Of a stretch of DNA of 33,872 nucleotides, positions 8,672 through 17,163 are shown piece after piece (position 1 is the stretch's first letter; each line of letters begins with the position of its first letter). The notes beneath the pieces were generated by a model, which saw nothing but the letters and a program-made list of their open reading frames with translations, was not told where the DNA came from and did not search any database. Position numbers and translations under genes: made by a program. The DNA comes from Palleronia rufa. GTDB taxonomy: Bacteria > Pseudomonadota > Alphaproteobacteria > Rhodobacterales > Rhodobacteraceae. Where the stretch lies: positions 81,024-114,895 of the forward strand of contig NZ_JQEY01000009.1 in assembly GCF_000743715.1 (NCBI RefSeq), given 5' to 3'.

Positions 8672-9708
8672 TGCATTTCGCCTCCGACAATACCGGCCCG
8701 GCCCATCCCAAGGTGATGGAGGCGCTCGTCCGCGCCAATGAGGGCTACGCCATGCCCTACGGCGCCGAAGCGGCCATGGAGCGCCTGCGCGAGCGGCTCC
8801 GCGCGATGTTCGATGCGCCGGACGCGGCGATCTATCTGGTCGCGACGGGTACGGCGACCAACGTCCTGCTGCTGGCGGCGATGACGAAGCCCTGGCAGGT
8901 GATCTACTGCAGCGATGTCGCCCACATCAGGGAGGACGAATGCGGTGCGCCGGAGTTCTTCACCGGCGGCGCGCGGCTGGGCGTGGTAGAGGCCCCCGAC
9001 GCGATGATGACGGCGGAAGGTCTGTCCGCCCGCATCGCCGCGACGGATCAGGGCACGGTGCACACCATGCAGCGCGGCCCGGTCTCCGTCACCACCGTGA
9101 CCGAGCGCGGCAGCGTCTACCCGCTCGACCGCCTTGCCGCGCTGACCGATGTCGCCCGCAAGAATGGGCTGGCCTGCCATCTGGACGGCGCGAGATTCGG
9201 CAACGCGCAGGTGTCCCTGGGATGCAGTACGGCGGAGCTGGCGGCGGGCTTCGACGCGATCAGCTTCGGCGGCACCAAGAACGGCCTCTTGGGCGTCGAG
9301 GCTGCGGTGATCCGCGATCCGTCTCTCGCTTGGGAGTTCGAGCTCCGCCGCAAACGCGCCGGTCACCTCGTGTCAAAGCACCGCTATCTTTCCGCGCAGA
9401 TGGAAGCCTACCTGGAGGATGACCTCTGGCTGGAAATGGCCGCCGCCGCCAATGCCGCCGCCGCGCGACTGGCCGACGGACTTCGCGCCAGCGGAATCGC
9501 AACCATCCTGCATCCTGCGGATGCGAACGTCATCTACTGCGCCTTTCCGCGTGCCGCGCACCGCCGGCTCAAGGCCGCCGGCGCCCAGTTCTATTCCATG
9601 GGCGCCCTCGCAGGCCCCGACGATGCGCTCGTGCCCGCGCGGCTCGTGTGCGATTGGTCCGCTGCGGCCAGAAACACCGACCGCTTCTTGAGCATACTGT
9701 CGGGCTGA
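8671..9708 (+). CDS. ltaE: Low-specificity L-threonine aldolase
   Basis: A pyridoxal-phosphate enzyme of 345 residues that splits L-threonine and L-allo-threonine to glycine and acetaldehyde. It begins MHFASDNTGPAHPKVMEAL. The cofactor lysine is K203 in SFGGTKNGLLG. D172 and R175 lie in HLDGARFGNA, the family cofactor and substrate motif, and the glycine-rich VATGTATN holds the phosphate end. Length and colinearity are normal. It is the last gene of the ribF-ycgN-ltaE group. The next DNA is a decayed IS481 element beginning within about 40 nt of the stop, so the downstream neighbour has been disrupted. Confidence 0.95.
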   Translation: MHFASDNTGPAHPKVMEALVRANEGYAMPYGAEAAMERLRERLRAMFDAPDAAIYLVATGTATNVLLLAAMTKPWQVIYCSDVAHIREDECGAPEFFTGGARLGVVEAPDAMMTAEGLSARIAATDQGTVHTMQRGPVSVTTVTERGSVYPLDRLAALTDVARKNGLACHLDGARFGNAQVSLGCSTAELAAGFDAISFGGTKNGLLGVEAAVIRDPSLAWEFELRRKRAGHLVSKHRYLSAQMEAYLEDDLWLEMAAAANAAAARLADGLRASGIATILHPADANVIYCAFPRAAHRRLKAAGAQFYSMGALAGPDDALVPARLVCDWSAAARNTDRFLSILSG

Positions 9709-9744
9709 GCGTCGACAAAACGGCAACTACCCGGGCGGATAGGT

Positions 9745-10618
9745 TGTCTAGATGTTTCGTCCCGGCATCTGGTGGATCGGTCGGGGGTGGATCGATCCGG
9801 CTCTGGTGTTCGTAGCGCGTGAGACCGTTCGGGGTGGTGCGTCGGCGGGCGAGGTTGGCGGGCGCCGGGACGTCCGCGAGCTGCTGGCGCAGCCGATCGT
9901 GGCTGTCGGAGCGGAGGCGCTCGACCGTGGCCTCCGCGATCGGGCGGTTCATTCGCCCGACCCGGCCGTTCGTCCATGGATTTCGGCTTGGTCGGCCGGT
10001 GGTCGGTGCCGTCGGCCTGGCGGATCATGTCGAAGCGAATGGATGGTGTTCCGGTTGCGGGGCCGCGCTGCGAACGGACTGCCGTTATCGGTGAGGGACC
10101 CGACAGGGCGCAGCCTCGATCATCTGCCGGAGAAACGCCCGGGCGGTCTTTCTGCCGCCGTTGCAACGCGTTGGACGACCGCGAACTGGGCCGTCCGGTC
10201 GATGCCGGCGAACAGGTGGCGCTTGCCCTCTGCTGTCTGCGCCTCGGCGATCTCGATGTGGAGGCGCCCTATGGGATACCGCTCGAACGTCTGGCGCCTT
10301 CATCCGGCAGGCGCGAGATGCCATGGCGCCGAAGGCAGCAGCGCCGACCGCGTGAGATGCGGGATCGATGACGGCAGGGCATGAAGGCGGTCGTCCAGTG
10401 GCGGGCGCGTGCGGCGCCGGACCGCGACCCGTCGCGGGTCCCGGGCAGCACGGAGGACCGCGGGTCCGTCGGCCCGGTTTTCATCCTCAACCGTCGCGCG
10501 CTTGCGCCGGTTCAAAACCGTCCCGGGATCGATGCCCGGTTCCCGACTCAGCTAGGCGAGCGACGCTTGCGACCGCTGTATCGCTACTCTGAAGGCGTGC
10601 GTGGTCGGTCGCTCTCGT
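9745..10618 (-). pseudogene. Decayed IS481-family transposase
   Basis: Pieces of one transposase appear in order on the minus strand but in different frames. They are FRVAIQRSQASLA then an in-frame stop then LSREPGIDPGTVLNRRKRA; KTGPTDPRSSVL; PPLDDRLHALPSSIPHLTRS; RHGISRLPDE; YPIGRLHIEIAEAQTAEGKR then HLFAGIDRTAQFAVVQ; RFDMIRQADGTDHRPTKP; MNRPIAEATVERL; and the C-terminal LTRYEH with KHLDN. These match the IS481 helix-turn-helix plus rve (DDE) layout across the full length. At least five frameshifts and one stop are needed, so it is dead. Terminal repeats were not identified. It separates core genes (ltaE) from the accessory block. Confidence 0.85.
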
Positions 10619-10776
10619 GACGAGTCCCACAGGGCGTCCTTCCATTCCAGCGAAAGGATCGCCCCGTCAAACCATTCGGCCTTCGCGCAGCACCGGGTAG
10701 AGGGGGCGCTCTTTCTAGTGGAGGTAACCTCGTTGCGCGCGACAGTTCAGACCTTGCGACTGACGCCTCGCATCCG
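10619..10776. other. Short gene-free stretch
   Basis: Between the IS481 relic and the histidine-kinase relic I see no gene. It may include the unrecognised end of the IS. Confidence 0.35.
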
Positions 10777-11714
10777 TCAGTTTGACACGAGCGACGCCAC
10801 CGCATCCTGCAGGTGATGCGGCGAGAACGGTTTTGCCAACCGTCGATCGACGAGCTTGGCACCGCCGTCGGGAAGCTCGGCGTAGCCCGTGGCGAGCACG
10901 ATCGGCAGATCGGGGCGCGCCGCGCGAACGGCGGTGGCGCGCTGCAGCCCGGTCATCTTGGGCATGGCCTTATCGGTGAGAACGAGATCGATATCAGCAT
11001 GATCGGCCAATAGTCTCAGGGTCGAGGCGACGCCATTGTCGATGAAGGCGGTAAAACTGTACCAGTGATAGGTGCCATCGGCCGCCTCGACCCGTATGTC
11101 ACGATCGTAGAGAACCGTGCCCGCCACAACAGCGGCGAACTCGGCGTGCGTCGCCTCGCGGTCGTCGGGATGGGGGAGAACATCGAAGCGCATCCCCTTC
11201 AGATTCTCCGCCGGAAGGCCCAACTCGCTCTTCCGGGCGGGGTTCGCGGTCAGGTACTCGCCTTCCAACGTGATCGACATGTAGAGATCGCGCGACGCCC
11301 GCAACATCCGGTCGCGTTCGGCCGTGCGCTCGGCCAGCGCCGCCTCTCGTTCCCGGTCGGGGGTCACGTCGCGGCCCGTGCAACGGTACCGCCCCCGCTC
11401 GGGCACCACGACCCAGGACACCGAACGATAGGTTCCGTCGGCGATCCGGCAGCGATTCACGTATCGTATGATCGGCTTTCCGGTCCCCTTGAGAGTGTCG
11501 AAGGACTTGGTCGTGCCGGCCATGTCGTCGGGATGCAACCACTCGAAGATCGGCGGGTCCGAAAGCTCGCGCCCGGTCCGGCCGAAGAAGGCCTGCAGTG
11601 CGGGATTGCTCCTCTCGCATATGCCGTTGGTATCGAGCATACTCACTGGTCCGGCGTGACGTTCCAGACCGTCGTCGCGTCGTTCGGTAGTGCATCGTCG
11701 TCAATCGGCTGCAT
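10777..11714 (-). pseudogene. Hybrid histidine kinase relic: PAS-PAS joined to a receiver stub, kinase core deleted
   Basis: From ATG 11714 the start reads MQPIDDDALPNDATTVWNVT, then hits TGA. One base out of frame it continues as SMLDTNGICERSNPALQAFF, so a frameshift lies near 11650. The open part shows PAS 1 (to about GRYRCTGRDVTPDRE), a short coiled linker, and PAS 2 (LYMSITLEGEYLTANPARKS to HWYSFTAFIDNG). Near 11030-11040 it jumps straight into the second half of a receiver domain (DLVLTDKAMPKMTGLQ with the phospho-acceptor Asp, then LPIVLATGYAELPDG and RRLAKPF). The HisKA dimerisation helix, the ATPase domain and the first strand of the receiver with its acidic pair are missing. It cannot act as a kinase. 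Confidence 0.85.
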
Positions 11715-11836
11715 TCGCTTTCCGTCATTCGGGTCCAGGTTCGACCTCCGTGACGATTGCAGCCAGTGAACAACCTAACGTTGACCGCGATAAACCAGTT
11801 AAAGCAACTTGGCCATATTCGAACGCAGCAGAGCGA
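11715..11836. other. Short gene-free stretch
   Basis: No gene recognised. A minus-strand frame here (ACVHLALIALLR) vaguely recalls the C-terminal end of IS5-type transposases, but it is too short to call. Confidence 0.3.
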
Positions 11837-12109
11837 TCAACGCGAGATGGACGCAGGCGCGGGCAGGCTGTGGACTGCTCGACCGTAGAAGAGATCGGCG
11901 GCCTTGAGCCGGACGAGATCGCAGTCTCGCAGCTTGCTGTCGATCGCGGAGTTGAAAAGAGCCAAGTCGCGCGGGTTGCCCGAAAATTCGAGGCGGGCGC
12001 GGATCGCCCAGACCCGTTCCGGTAGCAGTGGGCGCTTCGGCCCGACAAGCCTGCCGCGGTTCCGGGACCGGCGCTTCGACTTGACGGCGGGAAGTTGGAT
12101 TCTGGGCAT
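11837..12109 (-). pseudogene. N-terminal fragment of a tyrosine recombinase/integrase
   Basis: The product has 90 residues from ATG 12109 (MPRIQLPAVKSKRRSRN). The stretch GPKRPLLPERVWAIRARLEF followed by RDLALFNSAIDSKLRDCDLV and RLKAADL is strongly reminiscent of a widespread short proteobacterial integrase group (usual form KPLxxxHVWAIRxRLExxGxxRDLALFNLAIDSKLRGCDLVRLKV). Those proteins have about 200 residues and carry the catalytic R-H-R-Y set further on. Here homology stops after RLKAADLFYG, and the last residues look unrelated. The catalytic domain is absent, so this is an inactive remnant of a mobile element. Confidence 0.75.
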
Positions 12110-12321
12110 GAGGTTTTCTCCGTCCATCCCTTCCCGCCCAAGCATCGACACCACCCGACCCGTCGAGTTTACGCGCGGTCGCGAATGTCCGGTCGCGGAT
12201 TTGAGACCAGGACACAGTCTCCGCGACGCGGCGACGTCTCGCGCATAGCCCTAAATTCTGCACGTCGGCCGAACAGCCGCTTCAGGAGGGTGAGTCGCCA
12301 CCGCCAGCCGAACGGCGCCGG
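12110..12321. other. Gene-free stretch upstream of the catabolic operon
   Basis: No gene is recognised. The 21-mer at 12247-12267 is 16/21 identical to 927-947 and may be a fragment of the same kind of IS end. Confidence 0.35.
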
Positions 12322-12337
12322 ATGCATACGATTGCAA
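12322..12337. promoter_or_regulatory. Distal LacI-type operator O2
   Basis: ATGCATACGATTGCAA. It matches the reverse complement of the proximal site at 12378-12393 at 15 of 16 positions. The central CG and the TGCA/TGCAA arms are typical of LacI-family operators. Its centre lies 56 bp from the proximal one, so a repressor tetramer or two dimers could span the promoter. Confidence 0.75.
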
Positions 12338-12345
12338 ACTTTTTG

Positions 12346-12374
12346 TTGCGTTCGATGGTGACGTTGGGTTAATT
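12346..12374 (+). promoter_or_regulatory. Candidate promoter between the two operators
   Basis: TTGCGT (12346-12351), a 17-nt spacer and TTAATT (12369-12374). The -35 is acceptable (4/6), the -10 is weak (3/6). The position exactly between the two operators is the main support. Confidence 0.35.
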
Positions 12375-12377
12375 AGG

Positions 12378-12393
12378 TTGCAATCGTATGCAA
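12378..12393. promoter_or_regulatory. Proximal LacI-type operator O1
   Basis: TTGCAATCGTATGCAA has perfect TTGCA/TGCAA arms around a 6-nt centre containing CG. It ends 13 nt before the ABC ATPase start codon and touches its ribosome site, so a bound repressor would block initiation. The likely ligand-responsive protein is the LacI-family product at 23633-24655. Confidence 0.8.
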
Positions 12394-12406
12394 TCGAGGT
12401 GATCCG

Positions 12407-13540
12407 ATGGCCAAGATCGAGTTGCGCAACGTTGCGAAACGCTGGGGCAACTTCGTGGGCGTCGACAAGTTCGACCTGACCATCGCGGACCGTGAGTTCC
12501 TGGTCCTGCTTGGACCGTCGGGCTGCGGCAAGACCACGACGATGCGCATGATCGCGGGGCTGGAGGACGCCACCGAGGGCGAGATCGTCATCGGCGATCG
12601 CGTGGTCAACGACCTCGATCCCAAGGACCGCGACGTGGCCATGGTGTTCCAGTCCTACGGCCTCTATCCCAACCTCAACGTCTACGAGAACATCCGCTTC
12701 CCGCTGCGGGTACGCAAAGTACCCCAGGCCGAGCATGACGAGCGGGTGCGGCGGGCCAGCGCGATGGTCGAACTCGACGACTTCCTGCACCGCAAGCCGG
12801 CCGAGCTGTCGGGCGGTCAGCGGCAGCGCGTGGCGCTCGCCCGCGCCATCGTCCGGCGTCCGGCGGTGTTCCTGATGGACGAACCGCTGTCGAACCTGGA
12901 TGCCAAGCTGCGCGTCTCGACCCGCGCGCAGATCAAGAACCTGAGCCATGAGCTCAAGGTCACGACCGTCTACGTCACCCACGACCAGATCGAGGCGATG
13001 ACGCTGGCGGACCGCGTGGTGGTGATGAAGAAGGGCGTGATCCAGCAGGTCGGCACGCCGACCGAAATCTACGACAACCCGGCCAACACCTTCGTCGCAA
13101 GCTTCATCGGCAGTCCGGCGATGAACCTGATGGACGGCACGCTGCAAGGCGGCGTGTTCCAGGGAAACAATGTTCGCATCGAGGGACTTCCGGGCGCCGG
13201 CGAAGAGGTGACGCTGGGATTCCGCGCCGAGGATGCGAGTGTCGCAGGGCCGGGCGAGACGCCGCAGATCACGTCGAAGCTCTACACGATCGAGCTTCTG
13301 GGGGACGCCGTGATGCTGACTGTGCGGGCCGGTGGGTCGCTCGTCAGCGTCAAGGCACCCAAGGATTTCCGCGCCGAGATCGGCGACGAGGTCGCGTTCC
13401 ATGTCCCGCCGGGCATCTGCCACCTTTACGATCGCCGCAGCGGCGAGCGAACGGGCGCACGGCACCCACCGTCAGGCGACGGCCCGCCACCGGCATCGGA
13501 TGCGGAGCGGATCGCGACCACGCCGACCGGCCCGATGTAA
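12407..13540 (+). CDS. ABC importer ATP-binding protein (MalK/UgpC type), 377 aa
   Basis: This is the cytoplasmic ATPase of a carbohydrate-class ABC importer and the first gene of the operon. All nucleotide-binding motifs are intact: Walker A GPSGCGKTTT (36-45), Q-loop FQSYGLYPN, signature LSGGQ (134-138), Walker B FLMDEP with D158-E159, D-loop SNLD, and H192 of the switch. A C-terminal TOBE/MalK-type regulatory region (about 240-345) contains FRAEDA. The last 30 residues are a Pro/Gly-rich tail not usual in MalK. Ribosome site GAGGTGAT is 3-10 nt before the ATG. The partners are the binding protein and two permeases immediately downstream. The substrate is unknown. Confidence 0.95.
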   Translation: MAKIELRNVAKRWGNFVGVDKFDLTIADREFLVLLGPSGCGKTTTMRMIAGLEDATEGEIVIGDRVVNDLDPKDRDVAMVFQSYGLYPNLNVYENIRFPLRVRKVPQAEHDERVRRASAMVELDDFLHRKPAELSGGQRQRVALARAIVRRPAVFLMDEPLSNLDAKLRVSTRAQIKNLSHELKVTTVYVTHDQIEAMTLADRVVVMKKGVIQQVGTPTEIYDNPANTFVASFIGSPAMNLMDGTLQGGVFQGNNVRIEGLPGAGEEVTLGFRAEDASVAGPGETPQITSKLYTIELLGDAVMLTVRAGGSLVSVKAPKDFRAEIGDEVAFHVPPGICHLYDRRSGERTGARHPPSGDGPPPASDAERIATTPTGPM

Positions 13541-13603
13541 GGCCGCAACCCGGGAGGCGCGCCGGAAGGACACTTCCCAGAACCATCAGGGAGACCAAGG
13601 AAT

Positions 13604-14821
13604 ATGAAGATACCTCTCGTTCTGGCCGCCACGGCCATGCTCATGGGCGGCGCCGCCCGCGCGGACTGCGCCTTTGAAAACGATGTCGATGTCAAGATCC
13701 TTGCCGCCGCGTTCGAGGCATGGAAGGCCGTCACCGACGCGATGGCCGAATGCGGCAACGTACAGGCGGAACTGGACCAGGAATTCCGGACCAAGCAGCC
13801 GGCCGCCTTCGCGGCCAATCCGTCGCTCTACCAGATCGGCGGCGTCTCGAACGGCACCATCACGCCATTGCTGAACGAGGGGACGATCCGCCCTCTCGAC
13901 GATCTGGTGGAGAAATACGGCCAGCATCTGCAGCCCAACCAGCTGATCCGGATCAATGGCGAAATCATGGCCGTGGCGATGATGGTCAACACGTTCGAGC
14001 TGACCTATCGCTCCGATCTGTTCGAGGAGTACGGGATCGACGTGCCCACGGACTACGACGGCCTGCTCGCGGCCGCGGAGACGCTCAAGGACGCCGAGGG
14101 AATAGACTATCCGCTGGGCGCGATGACCAAGTCGGGCTGGGACCTGGCGATGGAATTCATCAACGTCTTCCAGAGCTCGGGAGAGCCGCTGGTCAACGAC
14201 GACAGCACGCCGAACATCAACAACGAGACCGGGATGAACACGCTGGAGCTCCTGAAGGCGCTGAGTGACTACATGGACCCCGAGTTCCTCGTCAGCGACT
14301 CGACCTACGTGCAGCAGCAGTTGCAGCAGGGCAGGATCGCCATGGCCAATATCTGGGCCAGCCGCGCCGGCGCCGTCGACAACGAGGCAGAGAGTTCGGT
14401 CGTGGGCAAGGTCGAGACGGCCATGTCGCCGATCGCGCCGTTCGGGGATCGACCGGTGGCGACGATCTGGTGGGACGGCATCGTGATCGCCCGCAACATC
14501 TCCGACGAGGCGGCCGAAGCGGCGTTCCGCGTCGCCATGGAAGGCATGGATACCGAGATGGTCGAGGCCAACAACGATGCCGCCGTCTGGCTCATCCAGG
14601 GTTATGAGCCCGGCCGCCTGGCGCAGGGCGCCATCGCGACGGCGACCCACGATCCCGCGCCGCTGAGCTATCCCTCGACGGTCGAGATGGGGCTGATGCA
14701 CACCGCGCTCGGCAACGAAGTGGCGGCGTACCTTACCGGCAGCCGCAGCGCCGAAAGGACGCTGGACGCGATCGAGGCCAGCTACTCCACCGCCGCGCGC
14801 GAAGCCGGCGTGCTGAACTAG
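13604..14821 (+). CDS. ABC importer extracellular solute-binding protein (family 1), 405 aa
   Basis: Periplasmic substrate receptor. A signal peptide occupies residues 1-20 (MKIPLVLAATAMLMGGAARA) with cleavage before DCAF. The mature protein has the layout of family 1 sugar-binding proteins: KILAAAFEAWKAVTDA near the N-terminus, then YQIGGVSNGTITPLLNEGTI, LTYRSDLFEEYGIDVPTDYD, and the C-terminal lobe with IWWDGIVIARN. It is shorter at the start of the N-lobe than MalE. Genes of this class bind mono-, di- or oligosaccharides, polyols or glycerophosphodiesters, and the sequence does not say which. A GC-rich stem at 14832-14856 follows in the 96-nt gap before the permease. Confidence 0.92.
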   Translation: MKIPLVLAATAMLMGGAARADCAFENDVDVKILAAAFEAWKAVTDAMAECGNVQAELDQEFRTKQPAAFAANPSLYQIGGVSNGTITPLLNEGTIRPLDDLVEKYGQHLQPNQLIRINGEIMAVAMMVNTFELTYRSDLFEEYGIDVPTDYDGLLAAAETLKDAEGIDYPLGAMTKSGWDLAMEFINVFQSSGEPLVNDDSTPNINNETGMNTLELLKALSDYMDPEFLVSDSTYVQQQLQQGRIAMANIWASRAGAVDNEAESSVVGKVETAMSPIAPFGDRPVATIWWDGIVIARNISDEAAEAAFRVAMEGMDTEMVEANNDAAVWLIQGYEPGRLAQGAIATATHDPAPLSYPSTVEMGLMHTALGNEVAAYLTGSRSAERTLDAIEASYSTAAREAGVLN

Positions 14822-14917
14822 GCCGGGCGGACACGGGGGCCGGGCTCAGACCCGTGGCCGGTCCCCGCAGCGACGAACCGTCGGCCGGACGGTGAGCCCA
14901 GTACAGGGAGAGCGACC

Positions 14918-15940
14918 GTGAAATTCCGTACTTTTGCCGCGTTCGTCGGACCGTCGGTCTTCATGATGGTCGTTTTCATCGCGTTGCCGCTCGCAAGCGT
15001 CTTCGTGCAGTCCTTCCAGGTCACGCAGCCGGTGATCGAACGGATCGAGGTGGAATCCTGCACGGCGGGCTTCCTCGAACAGACGTGCACCACGCAGGTG
15101 AAGACCCGACCGAAGATCAACGAGAGCGGACAGGTCGAGACCACGACCCGCTGGGTCGGGCTCGAGAGCTATGCCAACCTGCTGCAGTTCGACCGGGTCT
15201 GGGCGGCCATCTCGAACGGTGAGCCGGGGCGCATCCTGCAGATCGATTTCTGGCGGGCGCTGCGCTTCACCCTCACCTTCACGCTCGTCACGCTGCCGCT
15301 CGTCGTCGGGCTGGGGCTCGCCATCGCGCTCGCGGTGAACAACGCGGCGCGTTCGATCCGCGGCCAGGTCATCTTCGTCTCGCTGCTGCCCTTCATCATC
15401 ACGCCGGTGATCGGCGCGCTCAGCATCCGCTGGCTCTTCTACGGCGACGGCATCGTGACGTCATGGCTGGAGACGTGGCTCTCCACCGACATCTCGGTCG
15501 CCGCCAACGGCGCCGCGGTTGAGGCGCTGATGATGTTCTACCGGGTCTGGAGCGTCGCACCGTTCGCCTTCGTCATCTTCTACGCCGGGCTGCAGACGGT
15601 GAACCAGGACACGCTGGAATCGGCGATCATAGACGGGGCCAGTCGCTGGCAGCGGCTGCGCTTCGTGATCGTCCCGCACCTGATGCCGCTCATCGTCTTC
15701 ATCGCGCTCATTCACCTGATGGACGCCTATCGCGCCTTCGAGGAGGTCGTCGGCTTCAGCTCCCAGGCGCAGCGGATCACGCTGCAATGGCTGACCTACG
15801 ACTTCCTGCAACCCGACGACGCCGGCAACCGCTCGATCAGCCGGGCCTCGGCCAGCGCCATGCTGACCATGATCGGCATCGTCATCATCCTGCTGCCGCC
15901 GCTGCGCCGAACCTGGCGCGACCACAAGGGGATTTCGTGA
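14918..15940 (+). CDS. ABC importer permease 1 (MalF-like), 340 aa
   Basis: Inner-membrane channel subunit with about six hydrophobic helices (first at 6-30, next from about 112). The EAA loop that docks the ATPase is clear from E234 (ESAIIDGASRWQRLRFVIVP). Between helix 1 and helix 2 there is an 80-residue periplasmic segment with two Cys (C48, C57) nine residues apart and a charged middle. This is larger than the usual minimal MalF-type core (about 290 residues) but far smaller than the E. coli MalF loop. A good GGGAGAG ribosome site precedes the start. The stop overlaps the next start (TGATG). Confidence 0.93.
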   Translation: MKFRTFAAFVGPSVFMMVVFIALPLASVFVQSFQVTQPVIERIEVESCTAGFLEQTCTTQVKTRPKINESGQVETTTRWVGLESYANLLQFDRVWAAISNGEPGRILQIDFWRALRFTLTFTLVTLPLVVGLGLAIALAVNNAARSIRGQVIFVSLLPFIITPVIGALSIRWLFYGDGIVTSWLETWLSTDISVAANGAAVEALMMFYRVWSVAPFAFVIFYAGLQTVNQDTLESAIIDGASRWQRLRFVIVPHLMPLIVFIALIHLMDAYRAFEEVVGFSSQAQRITLQWLTYDFLQPDDAGNRSISRASASAMLTMIGIVIILLPPLRRTWRDHKGIS

Positions 15941-17097
15941 TGGCCACGCCGAAAGCCATGCGCCAGCCGGCGTCGCTCCGCTTCGGATCGGCCGCGTTCC
16001 TAACTCTCTGGTGCCTGATCGCCGCGTTCCCGCTCTTCTGGATCCTGGTGATGAGCTTCAAGTCTCCCGCGGACGCGTTCGACGCCAACCCGCTGGCGGT
16101 GATCTTCGGGCCGCGCACCATCGCCGCCGGCAAGGGCCTGTCGGTGATCGACCTGGTGCTGGGCCTCGCCGTCCTCTGGTACGCGGTGCGGTTCGCATTC
16201 ACGCGCCTGCCGCAAATGGTGCGTGCCTTCACGGCGCCGGGTCTCGTCATTCTCGGCTGGCTGGTGGGGTGCCTCGGCTATGCGGTGGTGTTCATCGTGC
16301 TCTTCTTCGGGCTCCTGCCGGTCGTGCTCGATGCGCTCAACGCCATCGCCGGGCCGTTGGGCCAGCCGGTCATCGGGCTGACGGCAGAGCACTATCGTGC
16401 GGTCTGGGTCGGCAACGAGTTCTACCGCAACTTCATCAACTCGCTGATCGTCACCGGCGGCGTGGTCACCGTATCGCTGACGGTGGGCACCCTCGCGGGC
16501 TACGGTCTCGCGCGGTCGGGATCGAACCTCGCCTTCTGGCTGCTGATCGCGGCGCTGATCTTCCGCGCATTGCCCCATTCGGTGCTGGTGGCGGGCTACC
16601 TGCCGGTCTTCATCAACTCCGCAGAGATCCTGCGCCCGATCCTGGGCGACGCGGCGCCGACGCTCTACGGCCAACCGCTCGCCGTGATCGCGGTGCTGGT
16701 GGCGATCAACCAGCCCTTCACCATCTGGATGCTGCGCTCGTTCTTCCAGTCGATCCCGGTGGAACTGGACGAGGCCGCGCGCGTGGACGGCTGCACGCAT
16801 CTGCAGGCCTTCCGCAGGGTCATCATGCCGGTGATGTGGCCGGGCGTCATCACCACCGGGCTGTTCAGCTTCCTGCTGGGCTACAACGACTTTCTCGTGA
16901 CCTCGCTGCTCCTCGACGCGCAGAACCAGACCATGGTCCCCGCCATCGCCGGCTATTTCAACCGCGAGACCACGACCACCGACCAGGCGGAGGCGATCGC
17001 CGCCGCCGTCTCCATCACCGCGCCTCTCTTCCTTCTGGTCATGGTGTTCCAGCGCCAGATCGTCAGCGGCCTCACCGCCGGGGCGGTGAAGGGATGA
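15940..17097 (+). CDS. ABC importer permease 2 (MalG-like) with an added membrane region, 385 aa
   Basis: This is the second channel subunit. The conserved core runs from about residue 160 (FYRNFINSLIVTGGVV) to the end, with EAA motif EAARVDGCTHLQAFRRVIMP from E278. MalG-type permeases usually have about 280 residues, with one helix before the core. Here helix 1 (LTLWCLIAAFPLFWILVMSF) is followed by about 100 extra residues containing two or three further hydrophobic segments (IDLVLGLAVLWYAV and LVILGWLVGCLGYAVVFIVL). The start is fixed by overlap with the permease 1 stop. I cannot say whether the insertion affects specificity. Confidence 0.92.
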   Translation: MATPKAMRQPASLRFGSAAFLTLWCLIAAFPLFWILVMSFKSPADAFDANPLAVIFGPRTIAAGKGLSVIDLVLGLAVLWYAVRFAFTRLPQMVRAFTAPGLVILGWLVGCLGYAVVFIVLFFGLLPVVLDALNAIAGPLGQPVIGLTAEHYRAVWVGNEFYRNFINSLIVTGGVVTVSLTVGTLAGYGLARSGSNLAFWLLIAALIFRALPHSVLVAGYLPVFINSAEILRPILGDAAPTLYGQPLAVIAVLVAINQPFTIWMLRSFFQSIPVELDEAARVDGCTHLQAFRRVIMPVMWPGVITTGLFSFLLGYNDFLVTSLLLDAQNQTMVPAIAGYFNRETTTTDQAEAIAAAVSITAPLFLLVMVFQRQIVSGLTAGAVKG

Positions 17098-17118
17098 GCG
17101 CCGCCATCGCGCACCGGC

Positions 17119-17134
17119 GCCCCCACCCGGGGGC
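17119..17134 (+). other. Intercistronic GC hairpin between ABC and TRAP genes
   Basis: GCCCCC-ACCC-GGGGGC, a perfect 6-bp stem with a 4-nt loop and no T-run. It may stabilise or process the transcript at the junction of the two transporter sets rather than terminate it. Confidence 0.4.
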
Positions 17135-17163
17135 AGAGTCACACCACTCAAGAGGAGGACCCG

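Noticed and set aside
11799..11900. IS5-type transposase C-terminus on the minus strand
   Set aside because: Only about 12 residues look similar, which is too little to separate from chance.
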